Assembly: GCA_020632875.1 (NCBI GenBank)
Contig: JACKET010000021.1
Coordinates: 1-64,000 of the forward strand
DNA: 64,000 nt
Direction of reading: 5' to 3'
DNA from: Alphaproteobacteria bacterium
GTDB taxonomy: Bacteria > Myxococcota_A > UBA796 > GCA-2862545
Shown here: one piece after another, positions 1-9,182 of the stretch
How positions within the stretch are numbered: position 1 is the first letter of the stretch
How the letters are laid out: every line of letters starts with the position of its first letter
Notes under the pieces: model-generated
Seen by the model: the letters and a program-made list of their open reading frames with translations, nothing else
Told to the model about the DNA's origin: nothing
The model's database searches: none
Program-made: the position numbers and the translations under genes

Positions 1-528
1 GGCAGCCCCGACCTCGCCGATCAGGTCGTGCGGCGGCTCGAAGGCGCGTCGAAGCGCCTCGACTGGGGCCTCGATCACGGCACGTGGAGCGTCCTGAAGT
101 GGATGTACCCGAAGGCCGACATCCCGGTGGTCCAGCTGAGCATCGACCGGCGCCTCGCCCCGGCGCGCCACGTCGAGCTCGGACGGGCGCTCGCGCCCCT
201 TCGCGACGAAGGCGTGCTGGTGCTCGCCAGCGGCAACATCGTGCACAACCTGCGCGACGCGTTCGGACGCATGCGCGTGCGCAACACCGACACGCCCGCC
301 TGGGCCGCGTCCTTCGACCGGGATGTCGCGACGGCGCTCGAGCAGCACGACGCCGACGGGCTCGTCGGCCTCGCGAGCCGCGAGGACGGGCGCCTGTCGC
401 ACCCCACGCCCGACCACTGGCTGCCGCTGCTCTATGCCGCGGGCGCCGCGTCGGACGGGCCCGTCCGCTTCGAGAACGCCGGGTTCGACCTCGGCTCGCT
501 GTCGATGCGCAGCGTCGTGCTCGGGTGA
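1..528 (+). CDS. DODA/LigB-type extradiol ring-cleavage dioxygenase, C-terminal part
   Basis: The frame is open from the first base, so the N-terminus lies outside the window and about 175 residues remain. The visible part has a DHGTW segment, then VVQLS, then SGNIVHNLRDAF near the middle, an arrangement typical of class III (LigB-fold) 4,5-DOPA dioxygenase-like proteins such as YgiD. These non-haem metal enzymes open catechol rings in the cytoplasm. The upstream metal-ligand histidines cannot be seen, so activity cannot be judged. The gene ends 8 bp before the convergent end of the next gene. Family call is fairly sure; the substrate is unknown. Confidence 0.82.
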   Translation, partial: GSPDLADQVVRRLEGASKRLDWGLDHGTWSVLKWMYPKADIPVVQLSIDRRLAPARHVELGRALAPLRDEGVLVLASGNIVHNLRDAFGRMRVRNTDTPAWAASFDRDVATALEQHDADGLVGLASREDGRLSHPTPDHWLPLLYAAGAASDGPVRFENAGFDLGSLSMRSVVLG

Positions 529-535
529 AGCCCGG

Positions 536-2317
536 TCAGAGCGGCCACAGCCAGGGCACCACGGCGAGCGTCACGGCGCCCGTCGTGAGCGCCACCGGGA
601 GCCCGAGCCGCGGGTAGTCGAGCGGACGGTAGCCGCCCGCGTTCAGGACCATCAGGTTCGTCTGGTACCCGATGGGCGACAGGAAGCTGGCGGAGGCCGC
701 GATCATCACGGCGATCACGAAGCCCATCGGCTGGGCCCCCGTGCGCTCGGCGAGGGCCAGCGCCACGGGCAGCGCCAGGACCGCGGCCGCGTTGTTCGTC
801 ACGAGCTCGGTGAGCGCGACCGTCATGACGTACACGACGAAGAGCGCGAGCAGCGGCTGATCCGCGCCCGCCGCCAGGGCCAGGCCGGCGATGGCCGCGT
901 CCAGACCGGTGACCTGCATCGCGGCGCCGATCCCGAAGGCCGCCGCGATCGCGACCAGCACGGTGAGATCGAGCGATCGGCGCGCCTCGTCCACCGTGCA
1001 GCAGCCGAACAGCACCATGGCGCCGGCCCCCACGAACGCCGCGACGACCGGGGGCAGCGCGCCCGCCGTGATGCACGCGACGAGCGCCACGAGGATGGCC
1101 GCCGCCGCCGGAGCCCGCTCGAACCGCGGGGGCGTGGCGCCGTCGACCGAGCTCGCGAGCACGAACTCGGAGCGCGACCGCTGGCTGTCGACGAAGCCGC
1201 CCTGGGCCTCGAGGAGCAGCACGTCCCCCGCCTCGAGGACGATGTCGCCGATCCGCCCGGCGACGCGCTCACCGGCCCGTGCGACCGCGATGACGACTGC
1301 CTGGTACCGGGACCGGAAGCCCCCATCGCGGATGGTCTGCCCGACGAGCGGGTTCCGCGGGGACACGACCGCCTCGACGATGCGCCGCGTGCGCCGGTCG
1401 CCATCGAGCTTGAAGACCTGGTCCGGCGCCGCGGCGAGCCCCGGCAGCCGCTGGAGGTCCACCATCGCCGCGACGTCCCCGACGAACACGAGCCGATCGC
1501 CGGCGGAGAGGCGGCGCGTCCCGTCGACCGCCGTGACGACGCCGTTCTCGCGCACGATCTCGATGAGGAACGCGCCGGGGAGGTGCCGCAGGCCCGCATC
1601 CTCGACGGTCAGCCCGACGAGGCGGCTCCGCGCGGGGACGAGCACCTCCATCGTGTACTCGCGCGGATCGTCCTCCAGGCTGACCGGCGGGCGGCGATCG
1701 GGCAACGCGAGCGGCCCGACGAGCACGAGCACCAGGCCCCCCGCCGCAGCGACGAGCAGCCCGACCGGCGTCACGTCGAACATCCCGAGCGGGACGAGCC
1801 CCGCGTGGTCCGGCGCCATCTGCTCGACGAGGCCGGCCACGACGAGGTTCGTGCTCGTGCCGATGAGCGTGATGGTGCCGCCCAGGATCGACGCGAACGA
1901 CAGCGGCATGAGCAGCCGTGCGGGGCTCACGCCGATGCGGCGCGACCAGTCGTGGACCGCCGGCAGCAGCGTCGCGACGACCGTCGTGTTGTTGAGCACC
2001 GAGCTCGCCGCGAGGACCGGGAACACGAGCCGCGCCAGCGCGCCGCGCTCGGAAGCGGGCCGCCCGAGCAGGCGGGCCGTCCACGCGGTGACGGCGCCCG
2101 TCTCGCGCAGCCCCGCGGCGACCACGAAGAGCCCCGCGATGGTCAACATCCCGGGATTCGCGAAGCCGGCGAACGCCTGCTCCGGCGTGAGCACGCCCGC
2201 CGCCGTGAGGATCACGACGCCGCCGAGCAGCACGAGCTCCGGCGACGCGACGTTCGCCATCATCAGCGCCAGGGCGCCCAGGACGACGATCAGGGTCAGC
2301 GCTGCGGCGAGGGTCAC
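536..2317 (-). CDS. SLC13/DASS-type anion permease with two RCK-C (TrkA-C) domains
   Basis: 593 residues, GTG start. Membrane helices at both ends flank a soluble middle part (about residues 200-370) that holds two TrkA-C-like modules, each with the L-V-G-x-T pattern (RLVGLTVEDAG and PLVGQTIRDGG). The N-terminal half has GTSTNLVVAG and the C-terminal half SPIGYQTNLMV, the paired Ser/Thr-Asn-Thr signatures of the divalent-anion:Na+ symporter family. Members with inserted TrkA-C domains include YfbS and YbhI-like permeases, and substrates range from dicarboxylates to sulfate. The substrate here cannot be told. The gene is convergent with the dioxygenase and 58 bp downstream of the next minus-strand gene. 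Confidence 0.88.
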   Translation of the reverse strand: MTLAAALTLIVVLGALALMMANVASPELVLLGGVVILTAAGVLTPEQAFAGFANPGMLTIAGLFVVAAGLRETGAVTAWTARLLGRPASERGALARLVFPVLAASSVLNNTTVVATLLPAVHDWSRRIGVSPARLLMPLSFASILGGTITLIGTSTNLVVAGLVEQMAPDHAGLVPLGMFDVTPVGLLVAAAGGLVLVLVGPLALPDRRPPVSLEDDPREYTMEVLVPARSRLVGLTVEDAGLRHLPGAFLIEIVRENGVVTAVDGTRRLSAGDRLVFVGDVAAMVDLQRLPGLAAAPDQVFKLDGDRRTRRIVEAVVSPRNPLVGQTIRDGGFRSRYQAVVIAVARAGERVAGRIGDIVLEAGDVLLLEAQGGFVDSQRSRSEFVLASSVDGATPPRFERAPAAAAILVALVACITAGALPPVVAAFVGAGAMVLFGCCTVDEARRSLDLTVLVAIAAAFGIGAAMQVTGLDAAIAGLALAAGADQPLLALFVVYVMTVALTELVTNNAAAVLALPVALALAERTGAQPMGFVIAVMIAASASFLSPIGYQTNLMVLNAGGYRPLDYPRLGLPVALTTGAVTLAVVPWLWPL

Positions 2318-2375
2318 CCGTTCTCCGGCCAGACGGCCTCTCCTACCCCCGCGCCGCCCGTCGCGGCATCCGTTC

Positions 2376-3041
2376 TCACGACCGAGGGCCCCTGACCCCG
2401 TCGCCCAGGCGCTCGACGGCCGCCTTCTCGGCGGGGGCCTCTGCAGACCGCTCGCGCCGCATCGCCTCGAGCCGCTGCACCAGCGCGACGAGGTCGCCGG
2501 AGCCCGGCTCGACCTGCCAGCCGACCGCCGATCCGTCGACGAGCTCGATGACGAGCCCGGGACGCCGGAGGACCTGGCGCTTCGTGTGCGCGACCAGCAG
2601 CGTGTTCCCGCCGTGGACGGACGCGACCTCGCGCCACGCCCACCGGCGCGCCCCGACGCGGATCCCGACGGCGTCCGTCTGGATGGGCTCTTCGGACGGT
2701 CGCTGCAGGACGAGGCCGTAGAACAGGAGGAAGGACAGCGCCACCACGCCGACAGGCGGGTGGATGAACAGGGCCCACGTCAGCGCCGCGGCGGGCCCGC
2801 CCACGCTGAAGCCTGCGATACCTCCGATCGCCGACACGCCGAGGACGTACGCCACCACTCCCATCAGGACGCGCGGATCGACGAGGTCGGTCCAGCCGTC
2901 GCCTTCGCGACCGGCTCGGAAGCGCGGCCCCAGCGCGACGCGGAACACCTCGGCGTAGGCGCTCGCGCCGTCCTCGAAGCCCGTCTCGAGCCGCGCGCTG
3001 CCTCCGGGGATCTCCCGGACCCGGTGACGCGTGTCCTCCAT
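2376..3041 (-). CDS. Membrane protein of unknown function
   Basis: 221 residues. A hydrophilic N-terminus of about 55 residues is followed by two or three hydrophobic segments (VLMGVVAYVLGVSAIGG, then a Gly/Ala-rich stretch, then VGVVALSFLLFYGLVL) and a soluble C-terminal part with a W-x-W-R-E-V-A-S-V core that resembles small PH-like membrane-anchored proteins (bPH_2/YcxB type: helices followed by a strand-rich domain). That resemblance is an inference from pattern only. The upstream region is divergent from the next plus-strand gene, with an 80-bp spacer. Confidence 0.7.
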   Translation of the reverse strand: MEDTRHRVREIPGGSARLETGFEDGASAYAEVFRVALGPRFRAGREGDGWTDLVDPRVLMGVVAYVLGVSAIGGIAGFSVGGPAAALTWALFIHPPVGVVALSFLLFYGLVLQRPSEEPIQTDAVGIRVGARRWAWREVASVHGGNTLLVAHTKRQVLRRPGLVIELVDGSAVGWQVEPGSGDLVALVQRLEAMRRERSAEAPAEKAAVERLGDGVRGPRS

Positions 3042-3121
3042 CGCTCTCCCGCAGAGCCCTCCTATCCGGCGTCGCGGGCCTCGACGTCCCCAGCGGGCTC
3101 CGACCGTGCTACGCGGAGCGC

Positions 3122-3745
3122 ATGAGCATGATCATCACCATCGTCGCGGTCCTTGCGGGGATCCTGGTCCTCCTCATCGTCCTCGTCGCCTTCGCCGGTG
3201 TCGTCGCCTGGCTCCTCCGCGGCGGCAGCAAGCCCGACCCCGAGGCCGCCCGCGCCGAGGGCCTGAAGGGGCTGGGCTACGAGCCCGGCCCGAAGGGCGG
3301 GTGGATGCGACCGATCCAGGGCACCACCATGCACTTCTCCGACGGGCCGTCCGGCCTCGTCTGGAAGATGCAGCTCCCCCGCTACAACACGATGACGATG
3401 CAGATCGTCGAAGCCGGCAGCCGTCCCGTCGAGCGCCAGCTCGAGACCGGCATCCACGCAATCGACAGCCGGTTCCACGTCGGCAGCCCGAACGGCGACC
3501 GCGTGGTGAACCTCCTCGCCCAGCCGAAGCTCCAGAAGGCCCTGCTGCGCACCACGAACCTCGCGCTCACCCTGTCCGCCGACGAGCTCGTCCTCGAAGA
3601 TCCCGACCGGGCGGGCATCAAAGCCCTCGGCGGCGACCCGCTCGAGGCCGAGCTCAACGAGCACGCGCTCATGGTCAACGTGATCAACGCCTTCTTCGGC
3701 GTGCTCTACAGCGAGACCGGCACCACGATGGACCAGTTCCGGTAG
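3122..3745 (+). CDS. Single-pass membrane-anchored protein of unknown function
   Basis: 207 residues. The first 33 residues form one strong hydrophobic helix (IITIVAVLAGILVLLIVLV) followed by a basic stop, so the remaining 170 residues are soluble and membrane-tethered. The soluble part contains EGLKGLGYEP and KGGWMRPIQG, and ends with MDQFR. No family motif is recognised. ATG is the only sensible start. It is convergent with the rhomboid gene, whose end lies 3 bp away. Confidence 0.75.
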   Translation: MSMIITIVAVLAGILVLLIVLVAFAGVVAWLLRGGSKPDPEAARAEGLKGLGYEPGPKGGWMRPIQGTTMHFSDGPSGLVWKMQLPRYNTMTMQIVEAGSRPVERQLETGIHAIDSRFHVGSPNGDRVVNLLAQPKLQKALLRTTNLALTLSADELVLEDPDRAGIKALGGDPLEAELNEHALMVNVINAFFGVLYSETGTTMDQFR

Positions 3746-3748
3746 GCG

Positions 3749-4648
3749 CTATTTGCGGCGCCCGTGCAGCCAGGCCTGGAGCCGCGGGTCGGGGATCCGG
3801 AGCAGCGCACGACGTGCCGCCTCGGACGTGGCGGCGTCGCCCCGGCGCCACGCCTGCATCAGGTAGGTGTACGCGCTGGGCCAGTCGCCGCGGTCGAGCG
3901 CGCGGAGGCCCTCCTCGAGGTGGGCGCGCCACGGGTCGCCGTCGCGGGCGACGCGGCGCCGGAGGACCAGCGCGAGCGCCAGCCCGAACAGGAAGCCCCC
4001 GATGTGCGCGCCGTACGCCACGCCCGTCCCCGCGCCGAGGAACAGCGGCACCACGTTGTCGAGGAGGAGGAACGCGGAGAGCACGATCCAGGCGGGCACC
4101 AGCACGACGTCCACGAAGAACGGGAACGCCGCCACGAGCAGCTTCACGCGGTTGTGCGGGAACCACACGAGGTACGCACCGAGAACGCCCGAGATCGCGC
4201 CGGACGCGCCGATGAGCGGCACGTCGGTGGCCCCGGCGAGCAGCCAGTAGAAGGCCGTCGCCGCGACGCCCGCCACCCCGTAGAACAGCAGGTACGGCAG
4301 CGAGCCCAGCCGCGCTTCGACGTTGTCGCCGTAGATCCACAGGAACAGCAGGTTCGAGCCGATGTGCGCCAGCCCGGAGTGCAGGAACAGGCTCCAGCCC
4401 AGGTCGGCGAGCGCGGGCTCGGCGGTGCGGAAGCCGTGGGCCAGCACGAACACGTCGTACGCAGAGACCCCGTCGGGCGGGACCCCGCGGAACACCGAGA
4501 GGAACTGCGCGAGCTCCGACGCGGTCGCCGGGGTCGTGGACAGGGGCAGCGTGACGAGCACGAACACGGCGACGTTCGCGAGGATGAGCAGCCAGTTCGC
4601 CCATGCCACGCGGTCGGGATTCGGGGCATCGCCGATCGGCAGGATCAC
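3749..4648 (-). CDS. Rhomboid family intramembrane serine protease
   Basis: 299 residues with six or more membrane helices. The catalytic dyad is visible: Ser149 in GASGAISG and His215 in GAHIGGF. The HSGLAHIGSNLLFLWIYGDNVEARLG region (residues 90-115) is the conserved helix-2 segment with the H-x3-H-x3-N pattern seen in bacterial rhomboids. These proteases cut transmembrane substrates inside the lipid bilayer. A soluble C-terminal tail of about 65 residues (helical, Arg/Asp-rich) follows the last helix. ATG start. The gene is divergent from the next gene with a 46-bp spacer. The substrate is unknown. Confidence 0.93.
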   Translation of the reverse strand: MILPIGDAPNPDRVAWANWLLILANVAVFVLVTLPLSTTPATASELAQFLSVFRGVPPDGVSAYDVFVLAHGFRTAEPALADLGWSLFLHSGLAHIGSNLLFLWIYGDNVEARLGSLPYLLFYGVAGVAATAFYWLLAGATDVPLIGASGAISGVLGAYLVWFPHNRVKLLVAAFPFFVDVVLVPAWIVLSAFLLLDNVVPLFLGAGTGVAYGAHIGGFLFGLALALVLRRRVARDGDPWRAHLEEGLRALDRGDWPSAYTYLMQAWRRGDAATSEAARRALLRIPDPRLQAWLHGRRK

Positions 4649-4694
4649 GGGCCTCCGCTAATCACGACCGGGGCGCCGGGGTAGGATCCCGGCG

Positions 4695-6926
4695 ATGTCC
4701 CAGAACGACGAAGCCCGCGCAGAGACCGGACTCGCGGCGGCACCGGCTCCGCCGCCCGGCTCCGCGATCACGCCGCCCGCGCTGACCGAGTCGTACGTGC
4801 ATGCCGCGATGCACTCCGACCGGTCGCCCGCCGTGATCGTCGCCGTGTGCCACCCCCTGCGGATGTACAAGGTGCCCCGCGGCATCTTCGACGCCATCCG
4901 CGCGCGGGGCCACGACGTCCGCATCGTCGAGACGCAGCCCGACCGCCGCGACTCCATCACGGCCATCCGCGACGCCCTGCTCGAAGCGCAGAAGGTCGAC
5001 CGACCGCTCGACATCCTGGTGTTCTCCGGCGACGGAAGCCTCGACCACCACGTGCTGGTCGCGGCGTTCTGGGCATTCCAGCCCGAGCTCGTCGAGCCGC
5101 TGGAGGGCTGCATCGAGGTCCACGAGCCGACAGCCGAGGAGCGCGCCAGCCTCGACCCCGGCCTGAGCCCCTGGCTCTCCCCCGTTCCGAAGGGCGATGC
5201 GCTCGAGCCGGACGAGACCACGATCCACGGGCTCTGGGTGCTCCGGAACCGCATCGACCGCGCCGTCCGTCGGGGGGCCACGCCCGATCGCATCGCGCGG
5301 CGCGCCGGCCTCCCGATGAACGACCCGCGCCTGCGCCTCGCGGTGTACGCGACCCTCTTCCCGCACCGCGTGGTGCTGCGGGCGCACGGATTCGACCTCG
5401 AGAAGCTCGCCGAAGCGAGCCAGGAATCGGCGTTCCGCGGGCTGTACCCGTGGATCCGGAGCATCGCCGTCTACCCGGCGGGCACGGCCGCCGACAACGC
5501 GCTGTACGCGGGCATCCCGGGCTACGCGTACGCCCAGGCCGCGCGGATGCTCGACAAGCTCCGCCTCACGAGCCTCAAGGAGCGCTGGGAGCAGGCCACG
5601 CTGCAGCGCTTCCTCGAGGTGTTCGACCAGGGCGTCGTGGTGCCGGGCCGGTTCAGCGTGGTCGCGTTCGACGGCAGCTGGAGCGTGCTGTCGAGCCATG
5701 CGGCCGGGGGTCCCGGCGGGGGGAGCTTCTTCGCACCCGACCTCGAGGCCAAGACCGGCGGCCTGCTCGGGTACCTCGCGCGCATCCCGAGCATGATCCT
5801 GTTCGAGGGGCTGCTCGGCTCGACGGTCATCCGCATCACGGCGCGCGATCAGACCGGCCAGCAGCGGTTCCGCACGATCTCGCGCCTCGTCGAGGCCCTG
5901 TACACGAACCGCGCGTTCATCGCGGGCGTCGGGTCCGTCCCCAGCACGAACCCCACGGCCTTCGCGGGCCAGGCGTCCCTCGTCGTCGGGCCGCCCCTCT
6001 GGTACCGCGACATCCACGGGTCGCTCGTCTTCGACCTCTCCGGCCTGCTGACCTTCGGCGAGGCCATCGTGAAGGGCGTGCTCGGGCGCGTCATGCACTC
6101 GGTGGGCCTGGGCGTCGGCCAGCTCGCGGGCGGCGGGCGGTTCTGGTTCGCGCAGCCCGAGAACCAGATCACCCTCCAGGACGGCGAGAGCCTCGAGCTC
6201 GACTTCCTCGGTCCCGACCAGAAGCCGCGCGCGGTCGCGACCCAGGTGTCCGGCGACCCGTTCCAGGCGTGGAAGATGGAGGTCCGCGTCGCGTGGGGCC
6301 CGCTCCCGCTGCTCTCTGCGCCCGATTCGCTGCTGATGGCCGCGGCACAGCGGTCCCTCGCACGCCTCCGCCAGGCGCAGGGCTGGCAGCTCCAGATGGT
6401 GTTCATCGGCGGCCTCGCGTGGTTCCGGCACCGCATCGGCGAGGAGTGGACCCGCTCCATGACCGAGCAGACGGGCCTGTTCGTGCCCCCGCGCACCCTT
6501 CCGAGCCGGCTCGGTCCCGCGCACGCGCGCCTGCTGGCGCGGTGGGAGAACAAGGGCACCGGCCCGTTCGTCGACACGACCGAGCAGGGCCTCGCGCTCG
6601 GCCGGCGCGGTCGGTACGCGCACAACAGCGACCAGACGGCCCACCTGATGCTCCTCCGCGAGCGGGGCACGCTGCTGGTCCGCCAGGTCCGGCGGATCGG
6701 GCAGACGGTGTTCGAGACGCGCACCACGTACCGGCGCTGGTGGGGCGGCTGGGTCATCCACGACAGCCAGACGCGCCGCTGGGACCCCGACCAGCTGCCC
6801 GTCATCGTCCAGGAGGAGCACTTCTTCCGCGACGCGGAGGCGTTCCGCCGCGACGCACCGAGCTTCTTCCCGTTCATCGACAACGGCGTGAAGCTGCGGG
6901 AGATCACCGAAGAGGTGCGCCGGTGA
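4695..6926 (+). CDS. Diacylglycerol-kinase-like protein with a long C-terminal extension
   Basis: 743 residues. Residues 107-120 read DILVFSGDGSLDHHV, matching the GGDGT nucleotide-binding loop of the NAD-kinase/diacylglycerol-kinase fold, and residues 258-272 read AVYPAGTAADNALYAG, matching the P-x-G-T-x-N-D-x-A-R motif of DAG/lipid kinases. The two motifs are about 150 residues apart, much further than usual, so the catalytic domain appears to carry an insert. The remaining 450 residues are not recognised; they end with a Trp/Arg-rich segment and a C-terminal IDNGVKLREI. No signal peptide. The stop overlaps the GTG start of pcm (GTGA), so the two are probably co-translated. A lipid-kinase role is inference. 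Confidence 0.72.
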   Translation: MSQNDEARAETGLAAAPAPPPGSAITPPALTESYVHAAMHSDRSPAVIVAVCHPLRMYKVPRGIFDAIRARGHDVRIVETQPDRRDSITAIRDALLEAQKVDRPLDILVFSGDGSLDHHVLVAAFWAFQPELVEPLEGCIEVHEPTAEERASLDPGLSPWLSPVPKGDALEPDETTIHGLWVLRNRIDRAVRRGATPDRIARRAGLPMNDPRLRLAVYATLFPHRVVLRAHGFDLEKLAEASQESAFRGLYPWIRSIAVYPAGTAADNALYAGIPGYAYAQAARMLDKLRLTSLKERWEQATLQRFLEVFDQGVVVPGRFSVVAFDGSWSVLSSHAAGGPGGGSFFAPDLEAKTGGLLGYLARIPSMILFEGLLGSTVIRITARDQTGQQRFRTISRLVEALYTNRAFIAGVGSVPSTNPTAFAGQASLVVGPPLWYRDIHGSLVFDLSGLLTFGEAIVKGVLGRVMHSVGLGVGQLAGGGRFWFAQPENQITLQDGESLELDFLGPDQKPRAVATQVSGDPFQAWKMEVRVAWGPLPLLSAPDSLLMAAAQRSLARLRQAQGWQLQMVFIGGLAWFRHRIGEEWTRSMTEQTGLFVPPRTLPSRLGPAHARLLARWENKGTGPFVDTTEQGLALGRRGRYAHNSDQTAHLMLLRERGTLLVRQVRRIGQTVFETRTTYRRWWGGWVIHDSQTRRWDPDQLPVIVQEEHFFRDAEAFRRDAPSFFPFIDNGVKLREITEEVRR

Positions 6927-7576
6927 CCGAAGCGGAGCTCGCCGCGCGGCGCGACCGCATGGTCCGCCGCACCATCGCCGGACGGGACGTACGGTCGGAG
7001 GCCGTGATCCGGGCGATGCAGACGGTGCCGCGCCATCGCTTCATGCCGCCGGGCACGTGGGAGCTCGCGTACTCCGATCAGCCCGTGCCCATCGGCCTCG
7101 GCCAGACCATCTCCCAGCCGTACATCGTGGCGCGCATGACGGAGCTCGCCGATGTCGGGCCGGGGAGCCGGGTGCTCGATGTCGGAACGGGGTCCGGGTA
7201 CCAGGCGGCCGTGCTGGCCGAGCTCGGGTGCGACGTGTGGTCCGTCGAGATCGTCGAAGCGCTCGGCCTGCGCGCGCGGGAGGCGCTCGATGCGACCGGC
7301 TACGGGCGCGTGCACACCCGAATCGGCGACGGCTACCGCGGCTGGCCCGACGCCGCGCCCTTCGACGCGATCGTCGTCGCGGCGGCGCCGGACCACCTGC
7401 CCCTCCCCCTGATCGGGCAGCTGCGGGACGGGGGCCGCATGGTCCTGCCCGTCGGCACCGCGTGGGACCAGGAGCTGCGCGTCGTGACGCGGACCGGCGA
7501 CACGCACGCGATCGAGCCGGTGTGCGCGGTGGCCTTCGTGCCGATGACCGGAGAGGCGCAGGCGGCGCGCGGCTGA
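6923..7576 (+). CDS. pcm: Protein-L-isoaspartate O-methyltransferase
   Basis: 217 residues from a GTG start that overlaps the upstream stop (GTGA). The enzyme methylates damaged L-isoaspartyl residues with S-adenosylmethionine so that they can be repaired. The signatures are all present: PRHRFMPP near residue 33, QTISQPYIVARMTE (substrate cap), VLDVGTGSGYQAAVLAEL (SAM-binding motif I), the acidic VEIVEAL (motif post-I), and FDAIVVAAAPDHLP. The length fits the family (about 210 residues). Translational coupling to the kinase-like gene is inferred from the overlap. Confidence 0.95.
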   Translation: MTEAELAARRDRMVRRTIAGRDVRSEAVIRAMQTVPRHRFMPPGTWELAYSDQPVPIGLGQTISQPYIVARMTELADVGPGSRVLDVGTGSGYQAAVLAELGCDVWSVEIVEALGLRAREALDATGYGRVHTRIGDGYRGWPDAAPFDAIVVAAAPDHLPLPLIGQLRDGGRMVLPVGTAWDQELRVVTRTGDTHAIEPVCAVAFVPMTGEAQAARG

Positions 7577-7604
7577 GCTACGCTGCGTGCCCCTGGAGGT
7601 CACC

Positions 7605-8294
7605 GTGCTCTGGACCCTGTCGATCGCCGCCTTCGCGCACACCGCGCTCGAGTACCCGCCGCCGCGCTACCCCTCCAACGGATCGACGGCGAACAAGGCC
7701 TGCCCCTGCGGGATCGGCGACAGCAACCGGCTGTGCGACAACCCGAACGACCGCAGCGACCCCGACCGCGACGACTCGCGCGCCACCACGTTCGAGTCCG
7801 GCGAGACGATCACGGTGCAGTTCTACGAGACGGTCGGCCATTCCGGGCGGTACCGCATCGCGTTCGACGCCGACGGCGCCGACATGGAGGACTTCAACGA
7901 CTGGATCCTGCTCGACGTGCCCGACACCGCGGGCAGCACGGGGAACGTCGACGGGTCGCAGCTGTGGGAGTTCGAGGTCACGCTGCCCGACATCAGCTGC
8001 GACAACTGCACGCTCCAGCTCGTCCAGATGATGGACGGCAACACGACCGACCCGGTGCCCGATCCGGCCGGTCGTTCCTCGTACTACCAGTGCGCCGACC
8101 TCGTGCTGGTGGGGGGTCCGCCGCCCGACACCGACGTGCCGGATACCGACGTCCCCGACACGGACACCGACACCGACACGACGCCCCCGCCCGACGGGTC
8201 CGACAGCAAGTGCGGGTGCGCCAGCTCGCCGTGGAGCGCCGGGCCGCTCGCGCTGCTCGGCCTCGCGGCCCTCGCGCGCCGCCGCCGCGACTGA
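7605..8294 (+). CDS. Secreted LPMO-like protein (SCE4755-type) with MYXO-CTERM tail
   Basis: 229 residues from GTG 7605, chosen because GGAGG lies 5 bp upstream; GTG 7587 is the alternative. An 11-residue signal (MLWTLSIAAFA) would leave His12 as the new N-terminus (HTALEYPPPRY). An N-terminal His plus the later VGHSGRYRIAF histidine is the copper histidine-brace arrangement of lytic polysaccharide monooxygenases; the pattern fits myxobacterial SCE4755-family proteins. Cysteine pairs (CPCG, CDNC) suggest disulfides. The tail is an Asp/Thr linker, a GCASS Cys motif, a hydrophobic helix and RRRRD, a MYXO-CTERM surface-anchoring signal. Oxidative polysaccharide cleavage is inferred, not shown. 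Confidence 0.82.
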   Translation: MLWTLSIAAFAHTALEYPPPRYPSNGSTANKACPCGIGDSNRLCDNPNDRSDPDRDDSRATTFESGETITVQFYETVGHSGRYRIAFDADGADMEDFNDWILLDVPDTAGSTGNVDGSQLWEFEVTLPDISCDNCTLQLVQMMDGNTTDPVPDPAGRSSYYQCADLVLVGGPPPDTDVPDTDVPDTDTDTDTTPPPDGSDSKCGCASSPWSAGPLALLGLAALARRRRD

Positions 8295-8295
8295 C

Positions 8296-9144
8296 ATGGC
8301 GCATCAACCGGGCATCCTGGCCGGCGTGCCCCCGCACGCGGCGTTCGTCTTCCTCGACCTCCGCCACGGGGTCGCGCCGGGCACGGGTCTCGCCGAGCTG
8401 GCCGCGGCGGAGCACCCCGACGCGCTCGTCGTCGGGCTGGGTCCGTCGCTGCTCGGGGCTGCGTCGATTGCCGGGATGGGGCCGATGCCCGCGCTCACGG
8501 CACCGGGCGTCGCGATCCCGAGCACGCCGACCGACCTCTTCCTCCGCATCGCGGGCGCCGACCCGGGCGAGGTGCTGCACTGCGAGCGCGCGGTCCTGGC
8601 GTCTCTGCCGTCGTTCGAGGTGGTCGACCGGGTCGACGGATTCATGTACGCCGACAGCCGCGACCTCTCGGGGTACGTCGACGGCACCGAGAACCCCGAA
8701 GACCGCGCGGCCGAGGTCGCGCTGGCGCCCGACGGGTCGAGCGTGCTCGCGATCCAGCGCTGGGTGCACGACCTCGACGCGTTCTACGCGATGCCGCGGG
8801 TCCGGCAGGACCACACGTTCGGGCGCGACCGCGACACGAACGAAGAGCTCGACGACGCGCCCGCGACGGCCCACGTGAAGCGCACCGCGCAAGAGGGCTT
8901 CGCGCCCGAGGCGTTCGTGATCCGCCGCTCGATGCCGTGGCGGGACGCGCGCGGCGCGGGCCTGGTGTTCCTCGCGTTCGGTGCGACGCTCGCGCCGTTC
9001 GAGGCGCAGCTCCGCCGGATGACGGGCCACGACGACGGGCAGGTCGACGCCCTGTTCGGGTTCACGCGCCCCGTGACGGGCGCGACGTATTGGTGTCCGC
9101 CGCTCGCGGGGGGGCGCCTGGATCTCCGGGCGCTCGAGGGCTGA
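8296..9144 (+). CDS. Dyp-type haem peroxidase
   Basis: 282 residues. The GYVDGTENP motif (residues 126-134) contains the catalytic Asp129 of the GxxDG signature, His193 in TAHVKR fits the proximal haem ligand, and the Arg pair 210-211 in VIRRSMPW fits the distal arginine. LVFLAFGATLAPFEAQLRRM is the conserved helix near the haem. Dye-decolorising peroxidases oxidise bulky substrates with H2O2. No signal peptide or Tat motif, so a cytoplasmic or encapsulated enzyme is likely; no encapsulin gene is adjacent. The ATG start lies 1 bp after the stop of the LPMO-like gene, so they may share a transcript. Confidence 0.93.
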   Translation: MAHQPGILAGVPPHAAFVFLDLRHGVAPGTGLAELAAAEHPDALVVGLGPSLLGAASIAGMGPMPALTAPGVAIPSTPTDLFLRIAGADPGEVLHCERAVLASLPSFEVVDRVDGFMYADSRDLSGYVDGTENPEDRAAEVALAPDGSSVLAIQRWVHDLDAFYAMPRVRQDHTFGRDRDTNEELDDAPATAHVKRTAQEGFAPEAFVIRRSMPWRDARGAGLVFLAFGATLAPFEAQLRRMTGHDDGQVDALFGFTRPVTGATYWCPPLAGGRLDLRALEG

Positions 9145-9182
9145 GGGTCGCCGGCGGGGATCGAGCGAACCCCATTCACATT

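Noticed and set aside
891..3125. A 744-residue plus-strand frame opposite the SLC13 permease and its neighbour
   Set aside because: Low-complexity Ser/Arg/Pro translation, antisense to two genes with clear membrane helices.
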